From assembly GCA_028284065.1 (NCBI GenBank), contig JANQSJ010000007.1, forward strand, positions 62,001 to 126,000: DNA of 64,000 nucleotides, in the 5' to 3' direction. The stretch is from Parvularculaceae bacterium. GTDB taxonomy: Bacteria; Pseudomonadota; Alphaproteobacteria; Caulobacterales; Parvularculaceae. The notes beneath the pieces are model-generated. The model ran no database searches, had not been told where the DNA came from, and saw nothing but the letters and a program-made list of their open reading frames with translations. Position numbers and translations under genes: made by a program. The stretch's first letter is position 1, and every line of letters starts with the position of its first letter. Shown here piece after piece: positions 1 through 8,067 of this stretch.

Positions 1-180
1 ATCAACGCCGGGCAGGGAAGCGACCGGTTCGCGCACGCCCTCGCCCTCGCGCAATATTACAGGCCAGACAAGGTCGGCAGGCGACAGACGGTTTTCCGCA
101 ACCAGGCGCCGCGACCAGTCGGCCGCTCGTGTCCGGCGCATTCGCGTGCGCGGAAAAGTGCCGTTCGGGATCGCCGCCAT
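1..180 (-). CDS. hemB: Delta-aminolevulinic acid dehydratase (porphobilinogen synthase), 5' end only
   Basis: The reverse strand reads through 60 codons without a stop and leaves the window. Residues about 23-40 (RRLVAENRLSPADLVWP) and 41-60 (a run ending REPVASLPGVD) are the hallmark N-terminal region of HemB, which condenses two 5-aminolevulinate molecules to porphobilinogen in heme synthesis. The ATG at 180 is preceded by AGGA at a good ribosome-binding distance. The catalytic lysines and metal site lie outside the window. The divergent neighbour is a MarR regulator, a pairing seen in other alphaproteobacteria. The family call rests on recognising the N-terminal block and is strong despite the truncation by the window edge. 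Confidence 0.9.
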   Translation of the reverse strand, partial: MAAIPNGTFPRTRMRRTRAADWSRRLVAENRLSPADLVWPVILREGEGVREPVASLPGVD

Positions 181-346
181 ATGTCGTCCTCGCTTGTTTT
201 CCGCCGCCGTCGACGGCCGCCTCTGCGCCGTTCGCGGCCCCGGATGTCAATCATGGGGCGCAAATTGCGCGCCTGCATTTAAGGGGCCTTTTAGACAATG
301 CCGCTACATCTGCGAAGAATTGTGAGCATTTGTAGAGGCGTAGGTA

Positions 347-877
347 ATGGCGGCGGTGGAAAAGGCACTTGCTTCGGGCGTGATTGGGGCCGGAGAAAAG
401 TCGGAGCGCGATCCGGATGCGTTGCGGGCGTCTTACCTGCAGCTTCTCCATCTCGTGGAGCGGCTGCATCGGCAATTGCTCGATGTCATCAAGGACGAGC
501 TTGAAAGGCTTGGCCAGACAGACATCAATTCAGTTCAGGCGCTGCTGCTTTATAATATCGGCGACGCCGAACTAACGCCCGGCGAACTGCGCTCGCGCGG
601 CCACTATCTTGGCTCCAACGTCTCCTACAACCTGAAGCAGCTCATCGATAAGGGCTATATCCGCGAACAGCGCTCGGACACGGACCGGCGCTCCAAGCGG
701 GTGTCGCTGACCGCCGGCGGCGCCCACGTTCGCGACAAGCTCTCGGAGCTGTTCGAGCGCCAGCTGGGCTCGGTGGAGCAGGTTGGCGGCGTCGATCTGA
801 GCCTGATCGATCAGACCAACAAGGCGCTTAAGCGGCTGGAACGTTTCTGGGCCGACCAGGTTCGCTATCGCCTGTAG
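347..877 (+). CDS. MarR-family winged-helix regulator, LdtR-like
   Basis: This 176-residue protein has a helical N-terminal dimerisation region (about 25-55) and a winged helix at about 56-125, including the wing segment EQRSDTDRRSKRVSLTAGG that is typical of MarR proteins. MarR proteins are dimeric DNA-binding repressors whose binding is relieved by small ligands. The long N-terminal lead and the place beside hemB resemble the alphaproteobacterial LdtR/PetP branch, which controls cell-envelope or stress genes, but no L,D-transpeptidase gene is present here to support that role. The gene ends at a clear intrinsic terminator. The target genes and ligand cannot be read from the sequence. Confidence 0.85.
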   Translation: MAAVEKALASGVIGAGEKSERDPDALRASYLQLLHLVERLHRQLLDVIKDELERLGQTDINSVQALLLYNIGDAELTPGELRSRGHYLGSNVSYNLKQLIDKGYIREQRSDTDRRSKRVSLTAGGAHVRDKLSELFERQLGSVEQVGGVDLSLIDQTNKALKRLERFWADQVRYRL

Positions 878-901
878 CCCGTGGGGCCGCCACCATCAGC
901 C

Positions 902-943
902 AAAAAAAACCGCCGCGGGCACTAAGCGCCGCGGCGTTTTTTT
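902..943. terminator. Bidirectional intrinsic terminator between marR and mucR
   Basis: An 8-bp GC stem (CGCCGCGG at 911-918 with CCGCGGCG at 929-936) is flanked by eight A on the left and seven T on the right. It can therefore end transcription of the MarR gene on the plus strand and of mucR on the minus strand. The two genes converge on it. Confidence 0.9.
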
Positions 944-999
944 GCGTCTGGCGACCGGCGCGCTAAGCGCCTTCCAAGGTCGCCAATTGAAGGCGCGGC

Positions 1000-1476
1000 C
1001 TAGGCCTTCCGGGGGCGACCGCGCTTCTTCGTGGTCTTTTTGGCCGCTCGCTTCCGCGAAGGCGCGCCGGCGGTGCGGCCGAGGCCGATTTCCTTGGCGA
1101 ATTGCGAGCGCCGCTTGGCGTAGTTCGGCGCGACCATCGGGTAGTCTGCCGGCAATCCCCATTTGCGCCTGTAGTCCTCGGGCGACATGTCGTACTGAGT
1201 GCGCAAATAGCGCTTCAGCATCTTTAGCTTCTTCCCGTCTTCAAGGCAGATGACGTGTTCAGGCGTCACAGACTTTGAGATCGGCACCGCCGGCTGCTGA
1301 TTTCCGGCATAAGCAGTGCCGCCGGCGGCGAGCGCGCGGATGGCGTCATGAATTTCCTGAAGCAAAGCCGGAAGCTTGTCCGCATTAATTGAGTTATTAC
1401 TCACGAACGCTGAGACAATGTCCGTCGTCAAATGCAGTGTTTCCGTTGAACCTATTTCCTTGTCGGAATTCGCCAT
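1000..1476 (-). CDS. mucR: MucR/Ros-family transcriptional regulator with a degenerate zinc finger
   Basis: This 158-residue protein matches the Ros/MucR family through CLEDGKKLKMLKRYL (77-91), MSPEDYRRKWGLPADYPMVA and FAKEIGLG. Family members are nucleoid-associated-like repressors of envelope, exopolysaccharide and cell-cycle genes in alphaproteobacteria. In the Ros Cys2His2 finger the ligands would fall at 77, 80, 90 and 94/95. Here only Cys77 remains: position 80 is Asp (as in many MucR proteins), 90 is Tyr and 94-95 are Gln-Tyr, so zinc binding looks lost. The C-terminus is Lys/Arg rich and ends in KKRGRPRKA, an AT-hook-like RGRP. A 0.7-kb non-coding gap lies upstream. Confidence 0.92.
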   Translation of the reverse strand: MANSDKEIGSTETLHLTTDIVSAFVSNNSINADKLPALLQEIHDAIRALAAGGTAYAGNQQPAVPISKSVTPEHVICLEDGKKLKMLKRYLRTQYDMSPEDYRRKWGLPADYPMVAPNYAKRRSQFAKEIGLGRTAGAPSRKRAAKKTTKKRGRPRKA

Positions 1477-1508
1477 CTCATACTCCTCAAATAAATGCGG
1501 CTAGTCTC

Positions 1509-2038
1509 GTCGACTACAAATGCAGGGGGACTGCGCCTTTCCGCCGGGCGGCGTTTGATTGGAAAAGAAGGCGACAAGCATTAGTCGACAGGAAGGAATT
1601 TCCGCTGCTAAAGACGTTCAGATTGGAAATCAAGAAAAAAAACCGGTTTGTTGGGCTTCGCACTGTATAAAACGTGAATCTGGCGGCAACTCCGCACCGA
1701 CTCAACGAAAATTTCGCAGTGGACGCAAAAAATGGGGAAAAGCTTGCGCCGCGGAGACATGCCCCATGTCATGCGGATTTTGCAATGATAAGGCAATAAT
1801 GTAGCGTCGACTAAAGTGTATTGTGTACCGTTCGCAACTAACCGTCGAGGATTACTTGAAGGAGCGGTTCCTGCGCATGCGATGAAGACAAATCGCATGC
1901 CGACTTGGCGCAATACTAAGGGAATGACGTTCAGCGGCCGCAAGGTCGCAGTGGATCCTTATTGGGCCGCATTGCGGCGGCGTTGCAACGCAGGTAGATA
2001 CTCGCAAAGTCACGTGAAGCGCATGCGCAATAGTCGAC
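1509..2038. repeat. Four dispersed copies of TAGTCGAC (two per strand)
   Basis: The octamer TAGTCGAC occurs on the plus strand at 1582-1589 and 2031-2038. Its complement GTCGACTA occurs at 1509-1516 and 1806-1813. Chance would give far fewer than one copy in a stretch this size. The core GTCGAC is a palindrome, so these may be protein-binding sites. The binding protein is unknown; MucR autoregulation is one possibility. Confidence 0.6.
1875..1900. repeat. 9-bp inverted repeat (GCATGCGAT ... ATCGCATGC)
   Basis: GCATGCGAT at 1875-1883 and ATCGCATGC at 1892-1900 are perfect complements around an 8-nt spacer. The element could be an operator or an RNA hairpin. No gene starts immediately beside it. 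Confidence 0.5.
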
Positions 2039-2132
2039 GGCCACGTTCGATCTGCGGCGCGGAGCTTTCTCATTGAAGCGTGATGCGCGGAGCCGACCAG
2101 CATACTCCCGCGCCACAAGCCAGGCCCTGACG

Positions 2133-2164
2133 CCAGATCCCCGGTTGGGCGCCGCGGGGTCTGG
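2133..2164 (+). promoter_or_regulatory. Stem-loop in the glyA leader
   Basis: CCAGA(T)CCCCG at 2133-2143 pairs with CGGGGTCTGG at 2155-2164 with one bulged T, 47 bp upstream of the glyA start. It has no T-tract. It may be a leader structure, but I cannot assign it to a known riboswitch class. Confidence 0.4.
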
Positions 2165-2211
2165 GATCAGCGACTACGCCTAGAATTGCAGGCTAGAAGG
2201 GATAGATACCG

Positions 2212-3501
2212 ATGAGCGCCACTCAGCCGTCGATCAGCGGCGACTTTTTCGATGACGACCTGGCCGTAGCCGACCCGGCGGCGGCCGATATCCTCGCGCG
2301 CGAGTTGCGGCGCCAGCAAGACCAGATAGAGCTCATCGCCTCGGAAAACATTGTCTCCCGCGCGGTTCTGGAGGCCCAAGGCTCAGCGCTCACGAACAAA
2401 TACGCCGAAGGATACCCGGGCAAGCGGTATTATGGCGGCTGCGAGGTCGTCGACGAAATCGAGCGTCTCGCCATCTCACGCGCTAAGACGCTTTTCGGCG
2501 CGGAGGAGGCGATCGTCCAGCCGCATTCCGGCAGCCAGGCGAACCAGGCGGTCTTCATGGCCCTGATGAAACCGGGCGACCGGTTTATGGGCATGGACCT
2601 CGCGGCAGGCGGGCACCTGACCCATGGGGGCAGGGCGAACCAGTCGGGCAAATGGTTCGACCCCGTCCATTACGGCGTGCGCGAAGATGACGGGCTCATC
2701 GACTATGACGCCGTCGCGCGGCTCGCCGAAGAAACCCGCCCGAAGGTGATGATTGCAGGCGGCAGCGCCTATTCCCGCGTTATCGACTTCGCGCGCTTTC
2801 GTGAAATCGCCGACGCCGTCGACGCGAAGCTTATGGTCGATATGGCGCATTTCGCGGGGCTTGTCGCGGGCAAGGCGTATCCGTCGCCCGTTCCGTATGC
2901 GGATGTGGTGACGACGACGACGCACAAGACCTTGCGGGGCCCGCGCGGCGGCCTCGTGCTGACGAATGATCCGGACTTAGCCAAAAAAGTGCGTTCCGCG
3001 CTTTTCCCGGGCATACAGGGCGGCCCGCTGATGCATGTCATTGCGGCAAAAGCGGTCGCCTTCGGCGAAGCCTTGCGGCCCGAATTCGCCGATTACGCCC
3101 GCGCCGTCATCGCGAACGCCCAGGCGATGGCCGCAGCGCTTGTGGACGCCGGCTATGCGATCGTCTCCGGCGGCACGGAGTCGCATCTGGCGCTTGTCGA
3201 TCTCAGGCCCAAGGGCGTTAAGGGAAATGCGGCCGAGGTGAGCCTGGAGAATGCCCTCATCACCTGCAACAAGAACGGCGTGCCGTTCGACCCGGAAAAG
3301 CCGGCCGTCACGTCCGGCGTCCGGATCGGTTCGCCTGCATGCACGACCCGCGGGTTTGGCGTCGCGGAGTTCCGCGAGGTAGGCGTCCTGATGGCGGAGG
3401 TGCTCGACGCGCTCGCCGCCGACGCCGACATCGCGGCCGCGGAAGCAAGCGTCGCCGAGCGCGCGCGCCGCCTGACGGCGCGCTTCCCGATTTACGCCTG
3501 A
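2212..3501 (+). CDS. glyA: Serine hydroxymethyltransferase
   Basis: This 429-residue protein converts serine and tetrahydrofolate to glycine and 5,10-methylene-tetrahydrofolate in the cytoplasm. It shows the family landmarks in order: [12 protein letters not shown] (38-49), [16 protein letters not shown] (61-76), [10 protein letters not shown], the [13 protein letters not shown] block and the PLP-binding [14 protein letters not shown] with Lys239. Length is normal for bacterial GlyA. The ATG follows AAGGGA at a good distance. It heads a same-strand run with nrdR, nusB and thiL. The soxBDAG operon about 50 kb away also produces glycine and methylene-THF, so the two link metabolically. Confidence 0.98.
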   Translation: MSATQPSISGDFFDDDLAVADPAAADILARELRRQQDQIELIASENIVSRAVLEAQGSALTNKYAEGYPGKRYYGGCEVVDEIERLAISRAKTLFGAEEAIVQPHSGSQANQAVFMALMKPGDRFMGMDLAAGGHLTHGGRANQSGKWFDPVHYGVREDDGLIDYDAVARLAEETRPKVMIAGGSAYSRVIDFARFREIADAVDAKLMVDMAHFAGLVAGKAYPSPVPYADVVTTTTHKTLRGPRGGLVLTNDPDLAKKVRSALFPGIQGGPLMHVIAAKAVAFGEALRPEFADYARAVIANAQAMAAALVDAGYAIVSGGTESHLALVDLRPKGVKGNAAEVSLENALITCNKNGVPFDPEKPAVTSGVRIGSPACTTRGFGVAEFREVGVLMAEVLDALAADADIAAAEASVAERARRLTARFPIYA

Positions 3502-3530
3502 GCCGCGGACGATCCCGGTCGGAGAGAGCG

Positions 3531-3989
3531 ATGCGTTGTCCTTTCTGCGGCTGCAATGAAACGCAGGTCAAAGACTCACGCGGCGCCGAGGACGGGTCCA
3601 CGATCCGGCGCCGGCGCCAGTGTTCGGCCTGCGGCGGCCGCTTCACGACTTTTGAGCGCATTCAGCTGCAGGAGCTTGTCGTTGTGAAGAGCAGCGGCAA
3701 GCGAGCGCCGTTCGATCGCGACAAGCTGATGCGGTCGGTCTCGATCGCGCTTCGAAAGCGCGACGTTGACCCGGAACGCGTCGATCAGATGATAAGCGGC
3801 GTCGTGCGCCGCCTGGAGACAAGCGGCGAGACCGAAGTCTCCAGCAAGAAGATCGGCGAAATGGTGATGGAGGGCCTCGCGGGACTCGATGACGTCGCCT
3901 ATGTGCGGTACGCGTCCGTTTACAAGAACTTCCGAGAGGCGAAAGACTTCGAGCAGTTTCTTGGCGGCCTTGACGAGCCCGAGGCGTAG
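3531..3989 (+). CDS. nrdR: Transcriptional repressor NrdR
   Basis: This 152-residue regulator of ribonucleotide reductase genes begins MRCPFCG with zinc ligands Cys3, Cys6, Cys31 and Cys34, followed by the basic DNA-binding stretch [21 protein letters not shown]. An ATP-cone domain runs from about 49 to 139 and senses dATP/ATP. The start at 3531 is chosen because GGAGAGAG lies just upstream and the protein then begins with the canonical zinc ribbon. It follows glyA by 29 bp, the usual alphaproteobacterial order. No ribE or ribH gene lies between nrdR and nusB, although riboflavin genes often occupy this place. Confidence 0.98.
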   Translation: MRCPFCGCNETQVKDSRGAEDGSTIRRRRQCSACGGRFTTFERIQLQELVVVKSSGKRAPFDRDKLMRSVSIALRKRDVDPERVDQMISGVVRRLETSGETEVSSKKIGEMVMEGLAGLDDVAYVRYASVYKNFREAKDFEQFLGGLDEPEA

Positions 3990-4040
3990 CCCCGCCGCCG
4001 CCATCGTTTTCGCGGGCTGGCGGCTGACAGGAGAAGCGAC

Positions 4041-4517
4041 ATGGCCGATGCGGCCGCCAATCGACGCACCATGGCGCGGCTCGCCGCCGTCCAGGCGCTT
4101 TACCAGATGGAGAAAGCGCAGACCGGCGTCGACACTGTCGTTCTGGAGTTTCGCGCCCATCGTCTGGGCGGCGACGTCGACGGCGTCGCCCTTCAGGATG
4201 CGGATGACGCTTTCTTCGAGGACGCCGTGCGCGGGGTCGTCCGCATGCAGGAGCGGCTTGATCCGTACATTGAGCGCCGCCTCGCCGATGGATGGCGCCT
4301 GTCGCGGCTTGATGCGACGGCGCGCGCCATTCTGCGGGCCGGGCTCTATGAGTTGTCGAACCGCGCGGACGTTCCGGCCGCGGTCGTGATCGACGAATAC
4401 GTCGAGATCGCTAAATCCTTCTTCGATGAGAAAGAGACGCGCTTCATCAACGGCGTTCTCGACGCCGCCGCGCGCGAGTTGCGCGCTGACGAGACCGCCG
4501 GCCTGGCGCGAGGTTGA
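4041..4517 (+). CDS. nusB: Transcription antitermination protein NusB
   Basis: This 158-residue all-helical protein works with NusE (S10) on boxA RNA in rRNA antitermination. Recognisable segments are [12 protein letters not shown] near the N-terminus, the central [20 protein letters not shown] and the C-terminal [27 protein letters not shown], all characteristic of NusB. An AGGAGA ribosome-binding site precedes the ATG. It lies between nrdR and thiL on the same strand, with a gap of 51 bp upstream and 30 bp downstream, and is probably cotranscribed. Confidence 0.96.
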   Translation: MADAAANRRTMARLAAVQALYQMEKAQTGVDTVVLEFRAHRLGGDVDGVALQDADDAFFEDAVRGVVRMQERLDPYIERRLADGWRLSRLDATARAILRAGLYELSNRADVPAAVVIDEYVEIAKSFFDEKETRFINGVLDAAARELRADETAGLARG

Positions 4518-4547
4518 AGATGCGGGAATAAAAGCGCGGGGCTGACC

Positions 4548-5540
4548 ATGGCCGAAGGCGAATTCGATCTCATTCGGCGGCTGTTCGCGCCGCTGGCCGC
4601 GCGCGAGCCTGGCGCGTTCGGGCTAGAAGACGATGTCGCCGTCCTCCTCGATACGGATTTTGTGGTCACCAAGGACCTTCTCGTCGCCGGCGTTCATTTT
4701 CCGGATACGGAACGGCGCGACGTCGTTGCGCGCAAGGCCCTGCGCGTCAATCTCTCCGACCTCGCCGCGAAAGGGGCGAAGCCGTTCGGCTATTTTCTGG
4801 GATGCGTTTGGCCGAGCGATGCGCAGTACGCCGAGATTGCTGCGTTTGCCGATGGCCTGAAAAAGGACCAGGACGCGTTCAGGTGCGCGCTTCTCGGCGG
4901 CGACACTACGCGCCACGGCGCGGCCGGCGCGCCGTTGACCGTCTCGGTGACCATGGTCGGCCTCGGCCCCCGGGACGGCGTCCTGCGGCGCAACGGCGCG
5001 AAGCCTGGGGATGACATATACGTCACTGGAACCATTGGCGACGCGGGGCTTGGCCTCATGGCGGCGCAGGGCGAGGCTCGCTTTCCGACGGAGGATGGCG
5101 GCGCGCTCCTCGACCGGTTGCAGCTGCCCAGCCCGCGGCTCGCCTTCGGCGGTGCGCTTGCGGGCGTCGGGCGTGCGGCGATCGACGTGTCGGACGGGCT
5201 TTTAGCTGACGCGGGCCACATCGCCGAGATGAGCGGGGTCGCTATCGATGTTGACGCCGCGCGCATTCCTTTGTCCTCGCCGGCGGCGCGATGGCGCGAC
5301 GCCCAGGATGACGCCGCCGCCGCCACAGGGTTTCTTGCGACGGCGGGGGACGATTACGAGATTCTTTTCGCCGCGCCGCCGGAGCGCCGGCGCGCGGTGG
5401 AGATGGCGCGCCAGGTCACGAAGACCCAGGTCACGAAAATCGGCGTGGCCAGAAGCGGGCGCGGCGTTCGCCTCCTCAGCGAAACAGGGTCGGAAGTCGC
5501 CGCGTCGCGCGCCGGCTACGATCATTTTGGCGAGAATTGA
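4548..5540 (+). CDS. thiL: Thiamine-monophosphate kinase
   Basis: This 330-residue ATP-dependent kinase phosphorylates thiamine monophosphate to thiamine diphosphate, the active cofactor. It has the AIRS/ThiL fold with GLEDDVAVL near residue 25 (metal and ATP binding, usually GxGDDAAxL), KALRVNLSDLAAKGAKP, LLGGDTTRH and the AIDVSDGLLADAGHIAEMSG block. Length is normal. It closes the glyA-nrdR-nusB-thiL run; the nusB-thiL pairing is widespread in proteobacteria. The sequence upstream of the start has only a weak ribosome-binding site. Confidence 0.96.
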   Translation: MAEGEFDLIRRLFAPLAAREPGAFGLEDDVAVLLDTDFVVTKDLLVAGVHFPDTERRDVVARKALRVNLSDLAAKGAKPFGYFLGCVWPSDAQYAEIAAFADGLKKDQDAFRCALLGGDTTRHGAAGAPLTVSVTMVGLGPRDGVLRRNGAKPGDDIYVTGTIGDAGLGLMAAQGEARFPTEDGGALLDRLQLPSPRLAFGGALAGVGRAAIDVSDGLLADAGHIAEMSGVAIDVDAARIPLSSPAARWRDAQDDAAAATGFLATAGDDYEILFAAPPERRRAVEMARQVTKTQVTKIGVARSGRGVRLLSETGSEVAASRAGYDHFGEN

Positions 5541-5682
5541 CGCGGCTACCGCTTACAAGCGCGCCAGCGATCCAACGGCGTCAGGCTTCCCGCGTTGTAT
5601 CGGCCTCGTCGGAAACAAGGACTCCTGGGGGCTCTGTTAACGTCGGCCGAGCATCTTGAGCGTCATCAAGGCGCGTCGCGCG

Positions 5683-6426
5683 TCACCCAGGGTCGATACC
5701 AAGAAAGGTGACGGTGAACGTGGCGGTGTCGATTGCGCCATGCAGAATGACCAGGGGCCAAAGGTTGCGCTTCATCAACAGAAAAGCCGTCCCGAGCGCA
5801 ACGCCGATGGCCCCGGTGATTATGAATCCGCGCAGACCCTGATAATAAATATGTCCGCTTCCGAACAATAATGCGGATAACGCCACCGCCAGCAGCGCGC
5901 CGAGCGGCGCGCCCTCGAACAAGGATGTCAGTCGGGTCACAAGATATCCCCTGAAGAACATCTCCTCGCCAAAGGCGGCGGCGGTCCAGACGATGCCTAG
6001 CCACAAGAGGTACAGCGCCAGATTACCCTCGACGTTGCCGAACCTTTCCTCGACGCCCGAAGGCGGCGTCGTAAGGAAATCGATTTCGTAACGTTCCGCG
6101 AGAAGCAGGATGGGCGCCGCAGCGGCCGCAAAAAGGGCGAGCGTAAAGAGAACCTGTGGCGGAATAAGAAGTTTCGCGCGCAACGCGTTCAATCGGACAA
6201 GCCCGAAGTCCCGCCAGGAAAGCCCGTTGCGGCGGAAGTAGACCGTCAACAAGGCGATCAGAATATAGAGCGATAAAGGACCCGCATAGCGCCATGCGAC
6301 GACCGCCAACGCCTGTTTCAGGAGGAGCGCAAGGCCGACAAAACCAGCGATCTCCAACGCGAGGCGCGCGCGGGACGAAGAGGGGCTGGTCGGCGAGTGT
6401 CCGGTCATCCGGCTATTCTGCCGCAA
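5683..6426 (-). CDS. CPBP-family intramembrane metalloprotease
   Basis: This 247-residue membrane protein has several hydrophobic helices and the CPBP (Abi, Rce1-like) motifs. These are EEMFFRG with Glu154, Glu155 and Arg159, then GSGHIYY with His192, and LVILHGAID with His229 and Asp233. Such proteins cleave within or near the membrane in prenyl-protein processing, bacteriocin self-immunity or regulation. An alternative start is Met7. It sits 7 bp downstream of an AraC regulator on the same strand, so the two are probably one operon under that regulator. The substrate cannot be inferred. Confidence 0.9.
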   Translation of the reverse strand: MRQNSRMTGHSPTSPSSSRARLALEIAGFVGLALLLKQALAVVAWRYAGPLSLYILIALLTVYFRRNGLSWRDFGLVRLNALRAKLLIPPQVLFTLALFAAAAAPILLLAERYEIDFLTTPPSGVEERFGNVEGNLALYLLWLGIVWTAAAFGEEMFFRGYLVTRLTSLFEGAPLGALLAVALSALLFGSGHIYYQGLRGFIITGAIGVALGTAFLLMKRNLWPLVILHGAIDTATFTVTFLGIDPG

Positions 6427-6433
6427 ACGCGCC

Positions 6434-7285
6434 TTATCCGTATTGAATGATCTTGCGCCACCGGTTCGGCGTTAGTCCGTAAGCCTTCTTGAACTGCCGT
6501 GTCATGTGGCTTTGATCGCTAAACCCGGCCGCTGACGCCGCTGCGGCGATTGTCTCTCCGTCGCGAATCATCGCCCTTGCGCGCTCCAGTCGACGCATCG
6601 TCAGATAGCGATAAGGGCTGGCGCCGAATGCGGCTCTGAAGTCCCTTGATAAGGCGAAGCGTTCCCGGCCCGTCGCCAGCTCCAAATCATCTAGCGAAAA
6701 AGACTCAGCGATAGATGCGTCGATATAGGCTTTCGCCCTTGTCGCGGCGTCAACGTCGCGCACCTTCGCCTGTTTTGTCTCGCCAGCCGCCCGACAAAGA
6801 GAAATGACGAGGTCGAACAACTTGTCTTCTCGTTCGAGCGTCGAAAGCGGATGGTTCATGTCCGCCAACAACGTTTGGACTGCGCGGATCAGCGCCGGAT
6901 TTGTCGATATGCCATCCTTGACGAAGGGCAGCGGCGCATCGTGAAGCAACGCTCGAATGGTTGCTGGCTGGATATAGATCGAACGATAGGAAAACGGCAT
7001 ATCGTCGCCCGCGCGGCCGTCATGCACTTCATCAGGGAAAAGAACAAAAATCTGACCTGGATACGAAGCCCTTTTCGCGCCTCGATAATCGAATGTTTGA
7101 ATGCCGCTTAGTGTGACGCCGACGACGTAATCGTCGTGCCGATGGGGCGCAAAGGCGCGACCGGAAAAGCTAGCTTCGATCCTCGTGATTTGTGTCATTC
7201 TCTCTAGCTCCTCGCCAATGAGGTCAAAGCCCCGGCGCTCAAAGTGGCGCAACTTGAGCATCGACTCCATGGCCACAACCGGCAT
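6434..7285 (-). CDS. AraC-family transcriptional regulator
   Basis: The N-terminal cupin-like sensor includes FAPHRHDDYVVGVTLSG, and the C-terminal double helix-turn-helix includes SLDDLELATGRERFALSRDFRAAFG and AAAASAAGFSDQSHMTRQFKKAYGLTPNRWR, the diagnostic AraC signature. The protein is 283 residues from this start. Met30 at 7198 has a much better ribosome-binding site (GAGGAG 6-8 bp upstream) and would give 254 residues, a typical length. It probably regulates the CPBP protease gene 7 bp downstream and possibly itself. The ligand is unknown. Confidence 0.93.
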   Translation of the reverse strand: MPVVAMESMLKLRHFERRGFDLIGEELERMTQITRIEASFSGRAFAPHRHDDYVVGVTLSGIQTFDYRGAKRASYPGQIFVLFPDEVHDGRAGDDMPFSYRSIYIQPATIRALLHDAPLPFVKDGISTNPALIRAVQTLLADMNHPLSTLEREDKLFDLVISLCRAAGETKQAKVRDVDAATRAKAYIDASIAESFSLDDLELATGRERFALSRDFRAAFGASPYRYLTMRRLERARAMIRDGETIAAAASAAGFSDQSHMTRQFKKAYGLTPNRWRKIIQYG

Positions 7286-7606
7286 CGCGTTGGTTCAAAA
7301 TCAGAAAGCGGCGATCGGCTAAACCCGGCGTTCGAGGAAGGCGAGCAGATCGCCGAAGCGGCAGAGCAGTCAACGCCGCAAGCAACAGATTCAGACGACA
7401 AATCGGCTCCCAAAACAGCCGCAAACCATCGCCGGATCATCTGAAGCGCCATGACGAAATTTGCCGCCTGATTCAGAATGCAAGGGATCGGGCGGCGCGT
7501 TAAAAAACTTTCGGCGCGGACGTAACTGAGGAGCTTAAATATGCTCCCGGACTTGTGGTGAATACGATGTTTCGGCCTAGCATGGCCCGCACTCTCTGCG
7601 AGTACA

Positions 7607-7860
7607 TTGCTCAGTTACCGTCGCCGGCCCGTAGCTCTGGGGCGCAGGAATTCGCTGGATGCGGGATCAAAGGGCGGCGGCAAGGGCGCGGCTGTCGCCT
7701 TGGCTCTGTTCAGACGCCCAAGCCAATCTATGTCGATCCTCAAGCGCGGGGCGCTTTGGTTCTTGGCCGCATCGCCGATCATAAGATCACTCGCCTCGAC
7801 GACCTCCTCCCATGGGATTACGCTTCACAAGCAGCGTATCTGAAGCCGCGCAGGGGCGTT
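7607..7860 (+). pseudogene. Decayed IS66-family transposase C-terminus, frameshifted
   Basis: Two plus-strand reading frames together reproduce the end of an IS66 TnpC transposase. From about 7629 one frame reads RPVALGRRNSLDAGSKGGGK, matching the family block RPVALGRKNWLFAGSxxGG. After a frameshift near 7710 the next frame reads YVDPQARGALVLGRIADHK then ITRLDDLLPWDYA, matching the IS66 C-terminal segment that ends in the LLPW motif. The rest of the element is gone, and no catalytic DDE residues or ends are visible. The relic marks an old insertion next to the AT-rich glycosyltransferase gene. Confidence 0.8.
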
Positions 7861-8067
7861 ATGATCCGTTCGACGGACGGCCGCGATCATTGATTTCCAT
7901 CCCTTAAGAGTTTGGAAATCTGGAAGTAGCTGCATTAACTGCGCGCTGTGATGTTTTCAGTCGCTAAGCAATGGAACTCAATCGACCTTATGGCCGTCGC
8001 ACGCGATTCGTGCTGAGCTAGCCCATGTTTCGGTTGCTTTTACTGTTTGTTATCCGAATAACTCAAA

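Larger units (their letters stand above)
1477..2211. other. Long mucR-glyA intergenic region, no convincing gene
   Basis: This 735-bp stretch separates the divergent mucR and glyA genes and is less GC-rich than the flanks. None of its short reading frames looks coding. It holds four copies of TAGTCGAC, a 9-bp inverted repeat at 1875-1900 and a GC hairpin at 2133-2164 close to glyA. It most likely carries the mucR and glyA promoters and may encode a small RNA. Confidence 0.6.

Noticed and set aside
2133-2164. A glycine or tetrahydrofolate riboswitch in the glyA leader
   Set aside because: Only one simple stem is visible and no conserved riboswitch core could be recognised.
7555-7893. An intact 112-codon gene in the IS66 region
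   Set aside because: Only its second half resembles IS66, and the preceding block is in another frame, so it is a decayed transposase.
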